Notes: generated by a model from the letters alone, not told the origin. 7,328 nt of DNA from an uncultured Clostridia bacterium (GCA_945948775.1 CAMFCK010000036.1:1-7328); one strand, 5' to 3'. Positions 1 through 6,047 are shown, counted from the first letter of the stretch. Numbers and translations are program-made.

Positions 1-133
1 CGAAATCGTAATAAAACCCGGCGTCTATTGCCGGTCCTATCGCAAGCTTTGTGTTCGGAAACAGTCTTTTTACAGCCTGAGCCATTACATGTGACGCAGA
101 ATGTCTTAGTGTTTGAAGTTCGTTCATTTCCAT
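1..133 (-). CDS. thrS: Threonyl-tRNA synthetase, N-terminal fragment lacking the TGS domain (partial)
   Basis: Charges tRNA-Thr with threonine in the cytoplasm. Only 44 codons are in the window; the gene runs off the left edge. The reading is clear: after MEMNELQT come [18 protein letters not shown] and then a [13 protein letters not shown] stretch, the opening of the ThrRS editing (N2) domain. The HxxxH pair is at residues 11 and 15. In the usual bacterial enzyme (about 640 aa) this motif comes after roughly 60 residues of TGS (N1) domain. Here there is no room for one: a good ribosome binding site (AAGGAG, 144-149) lies 10 bases before the ATG at 131-133, and the T-box terminator is just upstream. 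A second ATG two codons in is too far from that site. The identity is supported independently by the ACC specifier in the leader. AlaRS-type editing domains share HxxxH, but the IGP..GFYYDF run is typical of ThrRS. Confidence 0.88.
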   Translation of the reverse strand, partial: MEMNELQTLRHSASHVMAQAVKRLFPNTKLAIGPAIDAGFYYDF

Positions 134-180
134 TTTTGACACACTCCTTAATATTAAAAATTTAGTTTGTCAAGGGGTGC

Positions 181-226
181 AAATAAAAACACCCCAAGAA
201 AGCCCGATTCAGCTTTCTTAGGGGTG
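181..226 (-). terminator. Rho-independent terminator of the thrS T-box leader
   Basis: The 5' arm (226-212) and 3' arm (203-190) form a 14-bp stem, CACCCC plus AAGAAAGC against GCTTTCTT plus GGGGTG, with one bulged base at 220 and an eight-base loop. A run TTTTTATTT (189-181) follows. The CACCCC arm is also used by the antiterminator. Confidence 0.93.
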
Positions 227-437
227 CAGGATTGCACGGTTCCACCCTAATTATGGCAAAAGCCATCACTCATTTGCCGGTAACGTACGGCATACGGCAA
301 CACTTAATAGGCTGATGCCGTTAGGTGCGCGACTCCAAAGTGGTGTTCACATATCCGCCGTCACAGGAGAGCTTACAGCCCGCGACTCTCCCTCTCTTGG
401 TGACTTATCGGACAGCTACTGTCTTTTTCATAGTCTT
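181..437 (-). ncRNA. T-box leader (tRNA-Thr-sensing riboswitch) upstream of thrS
   Basis: A cis-acting leader that reads uncharged tRNA-Thr and permits transcription of thrS when charging is poor. The T-box core is on the minus strand at 238-250: TTAGGG (250-245) pairs with CCCTAA (223-218), a seven-base bulge TGGAACC (244-238) offers TGG plus A to the tRNA NCCA end, and GTGCA (237-233) pairs with TGCAC (228-224) around loop ATCC. This is the canonical antiterminator. It shares bases 218-226 with the terminator, so the two are exclusive. Stem I lies at about 330-425, with an AGTA element near 413-418 and a GAAC-ACC-A specifier loop; the ACC codon at 342-344 matches tRNA-Thr(GGU). Reading CAC (His) in the same loop would break the usual trailing A. 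The 5' end is set from the promoter and is approximate. Confidence 0.93.
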
Positions 438-443
438 TATATT

Positions 444-472
444 ATTATATCCCCCTGAACATAAAAAGTCAA
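444..472 (-). promoter_or_regulatory. Sigma-A-type promoter for the thrS T-box leader
   Basis: TTGACT (467-472), a 17-base spacer and TATAAT (444-449), close to consensus. It predicts a start near 437, which places the whole T-box downstream. The -35 box begins only nine bases before the stop codon of the ATP-grasp gene (481-483), and no terminator is seen between them, so transcripts from the ligase operon may also enter this leader. Confidence 0.85.
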
Positions 473-480
473 GAATTTTT

Positions 481-1791
481 TTATTGCTCATTTTCAACAA
501 AAGTGGCAACTGATTTTTCGTTATACTGCGATGAAATAATTCCTCCGTCGGAAAGCCTTGAATACACTCCGGCAAAGCCGCCGTTATATACATACAGTCC
601 TGTCAGATTTGAATATTCTTTAAACCGCGCTCCCTCTCCGGTAAGATATATATTCTGAGTTTTATAAGGAGTACAGTATTCCTGCACAATATAGTCGCCG
701 CTGATGCGCTCGGATAAAAGCGACTTCCACTCCTTTTTGGTGCAGTCAATGCCGGCGAAAACGCCTCTGGATGCATATGAGTCGCTCGGCTTTATTATGT
801 AGCTGTCCTTGTGCGACAGGATTCTGTCAAAATCGGCGTCCTTAAGCTTTGATGTATAAGGTATATGTGCTTCTATAAGCTTGTTTTCGTCATCGGTCAG
901 TATGGACTTTGTCATGTCATCGCGAAGAATATAGAACAGAGCCTTGTGGTGTATAATTTGTGTGCGGAAACCGCCGATGACACATACATTTCCATCGGTA
1001 TATGCGTTAATAAAATCACGGCAATTATCAAGCTCTCTCATCACGTCTACCGTAACAGCGCGTCTGTAAATTATATCAATACGCCATCCTTCATTATCAT
1101 AGAGCAGACCGTTTTTATATTCAAGCTTTGTTATATCACATATTTTTACCGGATATCCGTATTTTTTAAATCGCTTTTCAAATTCATAAAATTCCGGCAA
1201 ATATGCTTTGTCAAGAAAATCCACAATAGCAACATGAGGATTTGATCGTCTGCCGGCATAGCCGCTGTATATATTTCCGAGTGCCAACACCCATGAATCG
1301 AACAGCTCAAAGCCTGAAACATCGCCAATAAGCTCTTTGGGAAGATTGTTATATTCAAAAGCCCTCGCAAGCTCAAAATCCTCTATCATGGCGCTTGTTC
1401 CGTCGGTATTCAGCTCGCAGAATTTATAGTTGCCTGTTTCTTCATTATAAAATATGTCCATGCGCAGCATGGGGATGCTTGTATTATACCCGGTATCCGT
1501 AAGAATAAGCCGCTCCAGCTCCTCTGAAAATGGAAAAAGCCTGCGGTATTCGGGATTTTTAATATAGTGTTTAACTATTTTGTCGAATATCGTATAAAAG
1601 CTGTCTGTAACATTACGCAAAGCAGTAATATCGCTGCTTTTGAATATCTTAGGTATGTGAAGCGTCTGCACACAGCGTCCGTGAAAGGCAACGCTTGACG
1701 AAAGCAGATATTTGCGGATTTTCGTGCCGGATTCAAGACATGCGTTATAGTTATCCTTAATATATTGTACAAGTTCATCGTTTTTTGACAT
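481..1791 (-). CDS. ATP-grasp ligase, glutathionylspermidine-synthase / glutathione-synthase-like
   Basis: Encodes 436 aa. I read it as an ATP-grasp carboxylate-amine ligase. Visible landmarks are a likely substrate segment FCELNTDGTSAMIEDF (124-139), an ATP-binding strand YIIKPSDSYASRG (331-343, Lys334), a hinge-like YIVQEYCTPYKT (367-378), and a C-terminal block GGFAGVYSRLSDGGIIS (404-420) that would carry metal- and phosphate-contacting residues. The overall pattern is nearest to glutathionylspermidine-synthase-type ATP-grasp proteins; I cannot assign the substrate. It has no signal peptide or membrane segment. Its ATG shares one base with the stop of the upstream glutamate-cysteine ligase gene (TAATG), and a GGGAGG site sits eight bases before it, so the two are translationally coupled. 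The natural inference is that it adds an amine or amino acid to gamma-glutamylcysteine, making glutathione or a relative. The family is fairly sure, the reaction is inferred. Confidence 0.72.
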   Translation of the reverse strand: MSKNDELVQYIKDNYNACLESGTKIRKYLLSSSVAFHGRCVQTLHIPKIFKSSDITALRNVTDSFYTIFDKIVKHYIKNPEYRRLFPFSEELERLILTDTGYNTSIPMLRMDIFYNEETGNYKFCELNTDGTSAMIEDFELARAFEYNNLPKELIGDVSGFELFDSWVLALGNIYSGYAGRRSNPHVAIVDFLDKAYLPEFYEFEKRFKKYGYPVKICDITKLEYKNGLLYDNEGWRIDIIYRRAVTVDVMRELDNCRDFINAYTDGNVCVIGGFRTQIIHHKALFYILRDDMTKSILTDDENKLIEAHIPYTSKLKDADFDRILSHKDSYIIKPSDSYASRGVFAGIDCTKKEWKSLLSERISGDYIVQEYCTPYKTQNIYLTGEGARFKEYSNLTGLYVYNGGFAGVYSRLSDGGIISSQYNEKSVATFVENEQ

Positions 1792-2966
1792 TATAATTTC
1801 CCTCCCGGAGCAGCCTTTTCTACAAACGCAGCAAAATCGCTATAATTGCCGTATTTTGCTGCAATGTCTGTCAAACGCAGCAGCTCATCATATGCATTTC
1901 TGCCAAAAACATCAGCGCAAGAGCCGCGTCTGCACACAGCAAGTTTGGCAGACTCAATATCCTGAACCGTTACACCTGAGTAGCGGTTCAGGATATATTC
2001 AAGAATCTCTCCACTGTAAAATATCGTGCCTATGAACCCGCCGTATGCCGCTGCACGCTGCTTGGGCATGCTGTCTGCTATGCGTATTTCAATATAATTT
2101 TTCAGTCTGACATCCGGGAATACCATAGACAGACAGTGCTCTATCATATCGTTATCAAGTTCATATTTTTCTGCAAGGCTGCCCATACTTTCACTTCCGG
2201 TATATATGTATTCCCCGTCATGCGGCACAAAAATCGCAGGAATATGTGTCAGATACTCCGCATAGGACGCAAAACCAAAGCTGTCGCTGAAAAGATCACC
2301 GGGAATAGTGGTTCGCGCCTTGTCAACGTTATTCCATATTTCAATTCTCTTAAGATAATTTCTTTGCGTGCAGTCGCCTTCTGCCGAAGCTAAAGCAAAA
2401 AACGGCGTTAAAAGATATGCAACGCGGAATTTTCTTATAAAATCCTTCTCACTTGAATAATCTACCGATACCTGGGTTGACGCGGTCCCTCGCATCATAT
2501 ATCTGCCCAATAGACCGCTTGACTGAAAGTATCTGTCCATATACTCATAGCGTTTTTTAGGGATAAGCTCAATTTCATCAAGCCTGTTTTCATCAATAAC
2601 AGGCATAGAAACAAGGCTAGCTCCGCGTTTTTTTAACGCAGGCTCCACAACGCAATAGAAATCATCAAAGGCGTCAAGAATTTCAGAAACGGTGCGCATG
2701 GGATTAATACTGACTTCAAGCTGCGCTCCGGGTTCAAGCGTAAGAGAATACTCCTTATTTGACATTCCGAGAATGCTGTCTTCTTCATAGAATACCTTAT
2801 CAAATTTATCTGCAACAGCCGACAGCGCACCGGAAACACCGTCCCCGTAATATCCAAGGACAGAGCCGTCCTGCTTCAGCACAAAATGCTCAAGCTCTAT
2901 CCCTATACGCTGCTGCTCGTGAGCTCCGGAGCGAAAATAGTCTGTAAACCTTTTCATAATGTCCAT
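1791..2966 (-). CDS. gshA: Glutamate-cysteine ligase, plant/GCS2 type
   Basis: Joins the gamma-carboxyl of glutamate to cysteine using ATP, the first step to glutathione-type thiols. Encodes 391 aa, cytosolic. Motifs in order: GIELEHF (22-28, metal-binding acidic residues), LTLEPGAQLEVSINP (75-89), KKRYEYMDRYF (137-147), MMRGTASTQVSVDYSSEKD (157-175), RIEIWNNVDKARTT (207-220) and FPDVRLKNYIEIRIAD (283-298). This order and spacing match the plant/alphaproteobacterial GCS2 family, which also includes EgtA, rather than the E. coli GshA family or the fused GshF enzyme more familiar in Gram-positives. The start is the ATG at 2964-2966, preceded by GAGGGAAG. An in-frame GTG at 3021-3023 would put the start inside the promoter. 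Stop and downstream start overlap (TAATG). An EgtA-like or other gamma-glutamyl ligase role is possible, but no other ergothioneine gene is present. Confidence 0.85.
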   Translation of the reverse strand: MDIMKRFTDYFRSGAHEQQRIGIELEHFVLKQDGSVLGYYGDGVSGALSAVADKFDKVFYEEDSILGMSNKEYSLTLEPGAQLEVSINPMRTVSEILDAFDDFYCVVEPALKKRGASLVSMPVIDENRLDEIELIPKKRYEYMDRYFQSSGLLGRYMMRGTASTQVSVDYSSEKDFIRKFRVAYLLTPFFALASAEGDCTQRNYLKRIEIWNNVDKARTTIPGDLFSDSFGFASYAEYLTHIPAIFVPHDGEYIYTGSESMGSLAEKYELDNDMIEHCLSMVFPDVRLKNYIEIRIADSMPKQRAAAYGGFIGTIFYSGEILEYILNRYSGVTVQDIESAKLAVCRRGSCADVFGRNAYDELLRLTDIAAKYGNYSDFAAFVEKAAPGGKL

Positions 2967-3013
2967 AATTACAATACTTCCCTCGCTGTGTACAATTTTA
3001 CACTTTAAGGTAT

Positions 3014-3042
3014 AATATATCACATTTTTTCAAAAATATCAA
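3014..3042 (-). promoter_or_regulatory. Extended -10 promoter for the gshA/ATP-grasp operon
   Basis: TTGATA (3037-3042), a 17-base spacer and TATATT (3014-3019), with TGA at 3020-3022 giving an extended -10. The predicted start near 3007 leaves a leader of about 40 bases to the ATG at 2966. It lies between the permease stop (3063) and gshA, so the ligase pair can be expressed separately from the ABC operon. Confidence 0.6.
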
Positions 3043-3062
3043 TAGACAGCGGGTTAAAAGTG

Positions 3063-3659
3063 TTAAAATTCTTTTCGCATATATATTAGCACCGAGATGA
3101 ATTCGGATAAAATCAGCATAATAAGCGCGGCCAGCAACGCAGGTGCTGTAAAACGAAAGGGAATGTCTCCGGATGTATCAGAAATGGCAAGCATCAGCGC
3201 GGTCACGAGCATTGCAAAAGCTGCAATTACTGCCATATTTATATACCTCGCCTTTTCTGTACCGAAGTGCAAAACCACCGGCATCATAAGCGAAAGATAA
3301 ATTGCAGCTCCGGATATCTGAAAAATGAACAGTTCTAAAGAAGCGGATATTCCATTTCTTACGGCATTTACACAAGCAAACAGCAGAGCCGTGCAGAAAA
3401 TACAAACCAAGCCGGAAATATACTTGCTGTCGACAATATTTTTGCGTGTAACAGGTAAAGCGTCAGCATAGCAGCTCCAGCCGGAGCGTTCGTCAAGTGC
3501 CGTGGTAGAAACAGGTACGCTTGCAATAAGTACCGGAACAATGGTAATTACAGCCATATCATAGAAAAATCCAAAAGCTGCAAATATAAAAATAACTATA
3601 AACATACTTTTAAAGTTCCTGGTTAACAGATACCACTCCTTCAGTAATAGTCCTTTCAT
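3063..3659 (-). CDS. ABC-2 type transporter permease
   Basis: Encodes a 198-aa integral membrane protein, probably the membrane half of an exporter driven by the adjacent ATPase. It opens with MKGLLLKEWYLLTRNFKS, a short basic amphipathic start typical of ABC-2 permeases, then about six hydrophobic stretches (roughly 18-33, 35-53, 80-100, 110-130, 138-159 and 171-193). Between the second and third sits DERSGWSCYADALPVTRKNIV (56-76), a cytoplasmic loop characteristic of the ABC2_membrane_5 type, as in the PmtB permease of staphylococci. Its ATG overlaps the ATPase stop by four bases (ATGA) behind a GGGGAGGAAG site, so translation is coupled. No signal peptide is needed. Substrate unknown; peptides, lipids or antibiotics are typical of such YtrA-regulated systems. 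Confidence 0.85.
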   Translation of the reverse strand: MKGLLLKEWYLLTRNFKSMFIVIFIFAAFGFFYDMAVITIVPVLIASVPVSTTALDERSGWSCYADALPVTRKNIVDSKYISGLVCIFCTALLFACVNAVRNGISASLELFIFQISGAAIYLSLMMPVVLHFGTEKARYINMAVIAAFAMLVTALMLAISDTSGDIPFRFTAPALLAALIMLILSEFISVLIYMRKEF

Positions 3660-4498
3660 TTTTCTTCCTCCCCGTATTTAACCATATATAAAAATAATTC
3701 TTCCAGGCTTACAGGCGCTCCGGTCAGTCCGCAAAGTGCGTTACGCTTTGCAATCACTTCATCGGAGTACTCTCCGCGGCGCACGCCGATTAGTGCATCC
3801 TTATCGAGGCTTTTTAACTCAGCATTGCTGCAGCTTAGCTTTACATAACTTTCACATATTTCATCCTTTTCTCCGGACAGTATAATCCGCCCTTTATGTA
3901 TAAAAGCAATATAATCGCACAGTCGTTCGAGATCGCCTGTAATGTGTGAGGAAATGAGAATGCTATGCTCATCATCCGAGGTAAAATCATACAGGACGTC
4001 AAGAATGTCGTCCCTTACAATAGGGTCAAGACCGCTTGTGGCCTCGTCAAGAATCAGCAGTTTTGCGTCATGCGAAAGCGCAGATGCAATAGCAAGCTTC
4101 ATTTTGTTGCCGCGCGAAAGTGCGGAAAAGACCTTATTATCAGGAACATTGAATTGCTTTATATATCTGAAAAAGGTATCGCTTTGCCAGTTTTTGTATA
4201 TACCGGTGTACATTTTATCGATCATTGACGCATTCATGCACTGCGGCATAAACGGCTCTGATAGAACGACACCTATATCGTTTTTTAAAGCAACGGAATT
4301 ATCTGAGCTCCCTAAAATACTAATACTTCCGGCATCCGGACGAAGCATACCGAGCAAAAGGCTTATAAAAGTGCTCTTTCCCGCACCGTTTTCGCCTACC
4401 AAGCCCAATATATAGCCTTTTGGAAGCTCAAGGCTGATGCCATCAAGCAAAAATTCTCCGCGCCTTTTGCACAGCTTATCGGTTTTTACTGCGTACAT
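3656..4498 (-). CDS. ABC transporter ATP-binding protein
   Basis: Encodes 280 aa, the ATP-hydrolysing subunit paired with the permease that follows. It has Walker A GENGAGKS (35-42), signature LSRGNKMKL (128-136), Walker B LLILDEATSGLDP (147-159, catalytic Glu152) and switch SSH (183-185). The signature in the LSRGNKMKLA form is typical of the YtrB/PmtA group of exporter ATPases. Two details differ from the textbook: DEAT where DEPT is usual, and VLSEPF (78-83) where a Q-loop glutamine is expected; both occur in related exporters as far as I recall. The last 60 residues form a C-terminal extension with no motif I recognise. The ATG directly follows the stop of the GntR gene, with GGAGG inside that gene's last codons. 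It ends in TGA overlapping the permease ATG. Confidence 0.93.
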   Translation of the reverse strand: MYAVKTDKLCKRRGEFLLDGISLELPKGYILGLVGENGAGKSTFISLLLGMLRPDAGSISILGSSDNSVALKNDIGVVLSEPFMPQCMNASMIDKMYTGIYKNWQSDTFFRYIKQFNVPDNKVFSALSRGNKMKLAIASALSHDAKLLILDEATSGLDPIVRDDILDVLYDFTSDDEHSILISSHITGDLERLCDYIAFIHKGRIILSGEKDEICESYVKLSCSNAELKSLDKDALIGVRRGEYSDEVIAKRNALCGLTGAPVSLEELFLYMVKYGEEEK

Positions 4499-4870
4499 TT
4501 AATTTTCCTCCAATATCCGCATGATTTCATGCAGCACAAAATATTCTATACCTGTTTCATCGGCAAGCCTTATTGCTTCTTTGATATGCGCTTCGATCTT
4601 TTTGAGGTTTTCCTCGCGTATCAGCCCGGCATCACGAACAGCTGCAAAGCTTCCTTTTCCTGCTATAGTGTAAATATAGCCGTCGCGTTCAAGGTCATCA
4701 TATGCCCGCTTGCTGGTTATGACGCTTATGCGCAAATCCTTTGCAATTGCTCTGATTGAAGGCAGAGGCTCGTTTTCTTTTATTTCCCCGGAAATGACGG
4801 CATCCCTTATAGCATTATAAAGCTGCTGATAAATAGGTTCACCGCTCCGGTTATTTATTTTGATTACCAT
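4499..4870 (-). CDS. GntR-family transcriptional regulator, YtrA subfamily
   Basis: Encodes 123 aa, a small DNA-binding repressor that probably controls its own operon. The winged helix-turn-helix occupies about residues 8-77: EPIYQQLYNAIRDAVISGEI (11-30), LPSIRAIAKDLRIS (36-49) with the recognition helix VITSKRAYDDLERDG (50-64), then GYIYTIAGKGSF (64-75) as the wing. The remaining 45 residues are a short helical dimerisation tail, the mark of the YtrA subgroup, which lacks a large ligand domain and usually sits beside ABC transporter genes. The start is the ATG at 4868-4870, seven bases after GGAGG. The open frame extends further upstream to 4927, but that would translate through the operator and promoter. 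The inducer is unknown; antibiotics or membrane stress are usual for this group. Confidence 0.93.
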   Translation of the reverse strand: MVIKINNRSGEPIYQQLYNAIRDAVISGEIKENEPLPSIRAIAKDLRISVITSKRAYDDLERDGYIYTIAGKGSFAAVRDAGLIREENLKKIEAHIKEAIRLADETGIEYFVLHEIMRILEEN

Positions 4871-4882
4871 TTGCCTACCTCC

Positions 4883-4913
4883 ACAACTGTATATATACAG
4901 TATATACAGTTGT
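4883..4913. promoter_or_regulatory. Perfect inverted-repeat operator, probable GntR/YtrA autoregulatory site
   Basis: Two exact 13-base arms, ACAACTGTATATA (4883-4895) and TATATACAGTTGT (4901-4913), flank a five-base centre. The repeat covers the -10 box and the predicted transcription start of the GntR-ABC operon, where a bound repressor would block RNA polymerase. Binding by the adjacent regulator is inferred from position and from the habit of this subfamily. Confidence 0.8.
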
Positions 4914-4927
4914 AACAGCTTTGTCAA
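4899..4927 (-). promoter_or_regulatory. Promoter of the GntR-ABC transporter operon
   Basis: TTGACA (4922-4927), a 17-base spacer and TATACT (4899-4904), nearly consensus. The expected start near 4892 gives a leader of about 22 bases containing GGAGG. Such a strong promoter fully overlapped by an operator implies tight repression with high expression when released. Confidence 0.85.
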
Positions 4928-4939
4928 TAGCTATTATGA

Positions 4940-4971
4940 AAAGTCACAGCATTTTTTTCTGCTGTGACTTT
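4940..4971 (-). terminator. Hairpin terminator after sigG
   Basis: A perfect 12-bp stem (4940-4951 against 4960-4971, AAAGTCACAGCA and its complement) encloses an eight-base loop and begins six bases after the sigG stop. On the minus strand it ends in TTT and is followed by a T and CATAAT, a weak U-tract. It separates sigG from the ABC operon promoter immediately beyond. Confidence 0.8.
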
Positions 4972-4977
4972 CTTGCT

Positions 4978-5745
4978 TTAAATATATTTTTTCATATGTC
5001 CGAGCGCACTTTTTTCAAGGCGCGAAACCTGCGCCTGTGAAATACCTATTTCCTCTGCCACCTCCGTTTGCGTCCTGCCGTGGAAAAATCGTAGATTCAA
5101 TATATGCTTTTCACGTTCTCCGAGATGCTGCATCGCTTCGTCGATTGCAATATCCCGCAGCCAGTTTTCGTCGGTATTCTTGCTGTCTTTTACCTGATCC
5201 ATGACATATACCGCTTCACCGCTGTCGTGGTAAAGCGGCTCATAAAGACTCACCGGATCAGCTATGGCATTGAGCGCAAATACAACTTCCTCCTTCGGCA
5301 GATCCAGCTCTTTTGCAATTTCCTGTACGGTAGGCTCGCCGGAATTTTTATTTATAAGCTTTTCTTTGACGTAGAGAGCCTTATATGCTATATCCTTAAG
5401 ACTTCTGCTTACGCGTATGGAGTTGTTATCGCGCAGATAGCGGCGTATTTCACCTATTATCATAGGTACGGCGTAGGTGGAACACTGAACGTTCTGCGAC
5501 AAATCAAAATTATCTATTGCCTTGATAAGCCCGATACAGCCAACCTGAAACAGATCATCTGCATTTTCGCCGCGGTTTGAAAACCTCTGTATCACACTGA
5601 GAACAAGTCTTAGATTTCCATAAATGAACTCTTCCCTGGCTTTTGAATCACCCTGTTTTATTTTCGCAAAAAGCTCGTCCTTCTGTTCCCTTGTAAGCGT
5701 CGGGAGCTTAGATGTATTTACTCCGCATATTTCTACCTTGTTCAC
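4978..5745 (-). CDS. sigG: RNA polymerase sporulation sigma factor sigma-G
   Basis: Late forespore-specific sigma factor directing spore-protein and germination genes. Encodes 255 aa against about 260 in Bacillus subtilis. Diagnostic stretches: the N-terminus NKVEICGVNTSKLP (2-15), region 2 GNLRLVLSVIQRFSNRGE (43-60), DDLFQVGCIGLIKAIDNFDL (63-82) and STYAVPMIIGEIRRYLRDNN (89-108), region 3 RVSRSLKDIAYKAL (111-124), and region 4 QTEVAEEIGISQAQVSRLEK (226-245), whose helix-turn-helix reads the -35. The VEICGVNTSKLP start separates it from sigma-F. I choose the GTG at 5743-5745, eight bases after AAAGGGGG, because it matches the known protein start; the frame opens 14 codons earlier without a site. 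In bacilli and many clostridia sigG follows spoIIGA-sigE; here its upstream neighbour is divergent PFOR, so it is a monocistronic unit. I see no convincing sigma-F or sigma-G promoter. Confidence 0.95.
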   Translation of the reverse strand: MNKVEICGVNTSKLPTLTREQKDELFAKIKQGDSKAREEFIYGNLRLVLSVIQRFSNRGENADDLFQVGCIGLIKAIDNFDLSQNVQCSTYAVPMIIGEIRRYLRDNNSIRVSRSLKDIAYKALYVKEKLINKNSGEPTVQEIAKELDLPKEEVVFALNAIADPVSLYEPLYHDSGEAVYVMDQVKDSKNTDENWLRDIAIDEAMQHLGEREKHILNLRFFHGRTQTEVAEEIGISQAQVSRLEKSALGHMKKYI

Positions 5746-5944
5746 TGCTATGTCCCCCTTTATATAAAATATGTAAGACGTTTGCAAATTTGGGGAACAC
5801 TCTTATTATCGCTCACCTGCCTGAATTTTAAACCTGCTATATTAAATTTGGTAAAACTCAGCAAAAAGATTTAGTATAAATTATTGCATTTTGATAAAAT
5901 ATGAAAATTTGGCTTTTCTTTAGCAAAAAAAAGAATAAATAATA

Positions 5945-5973
5945 TTGATTTTGTAAAAAAAAAGTGGTATTAT
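5945..5973 (+). promoter_or_regulatory. Extended -10 promoter for the PFOR gene
   Basis: TTGATT (5945-5950), a 17-base spacer that includes an A tract, and TATTAT (5968-5973), preceded by TGG as an extended -10. The expected start near 5980 gives a leader of about 85 bases before the ATG at 6066. A strong constitutive promoter suits a central anaerobic enzyme. Confidence 0.7.
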
Positions 5974-5983
5974 ATATATTGTG

Positions 5984-6000
5984 TAATTTTATAAAAATTA
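5984..6000. promoter_or_regulatory. Possible operator: 17-base dyad just after the PFOR start site
   Basis: TAATTTT-ATA-AAAATTA is an exact inverted repeat placed at about +4 to +20 of the predicted PFOR transcript, a repressor-like position. It is not a good match to the Rex site (TTGTTAA then TTAACAA). In DNA this AT-rich a dyad of this length can arise by chance. Confidence 0.25.
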
Positions 6001-6047
6001 TTCGTCACAAAAGAGCCGCCGTTCACAAGACGCGCTGCTCCCACTAA

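Noticed and set aside
136..173. TTGACA (173-168, minus) as a second promoter for thrS.
   Set aside because: No -10 element lies at 16-18 bases; the AT-rich TAATAT is only 11-12 bases away.
865..1245. Open frames antisense to the ligase, ATPase, sigG and PFOR genes (for example 865-1245, 3942-4415, 5104-5580, 6977-7315).
   Set aside because: They mirror well-supported genes, lack ribosome binding sites and show no recognisable protein motif.
2967..3023. GTG at 3021-3023 as the gshA start.
   Set aside because: It overlaps the -10 region and lacks a ribosome binding site; the GCS2 similarity begins after the ATG at 2966.
3020..3062. Terminator between the permease gene and the gshA promoter.
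   Set aside because: Only an A/T-only palindrome (ATTTTTGAAAAAAT) is present, with no GC stem or U-tract.
4871..4927. Longer GntR protein starting at 4927.
   Set aside because: It would translate through the promoter and operator; the ATG at 4870 has an ideal GGAGG.
5746..5787. Longer sigma-G starting at the ATG at 5787.
   Set aside because: The GTG at 5745 has AAAGGGGG at correct spacing and gives the known family N-terminus.
5760..5788. TTGCAA-17-TATAAA as a sigma-A promoter for sigG.
   Set aside because: Transcription would start within the ribosome binding site, leaving no usable leader.
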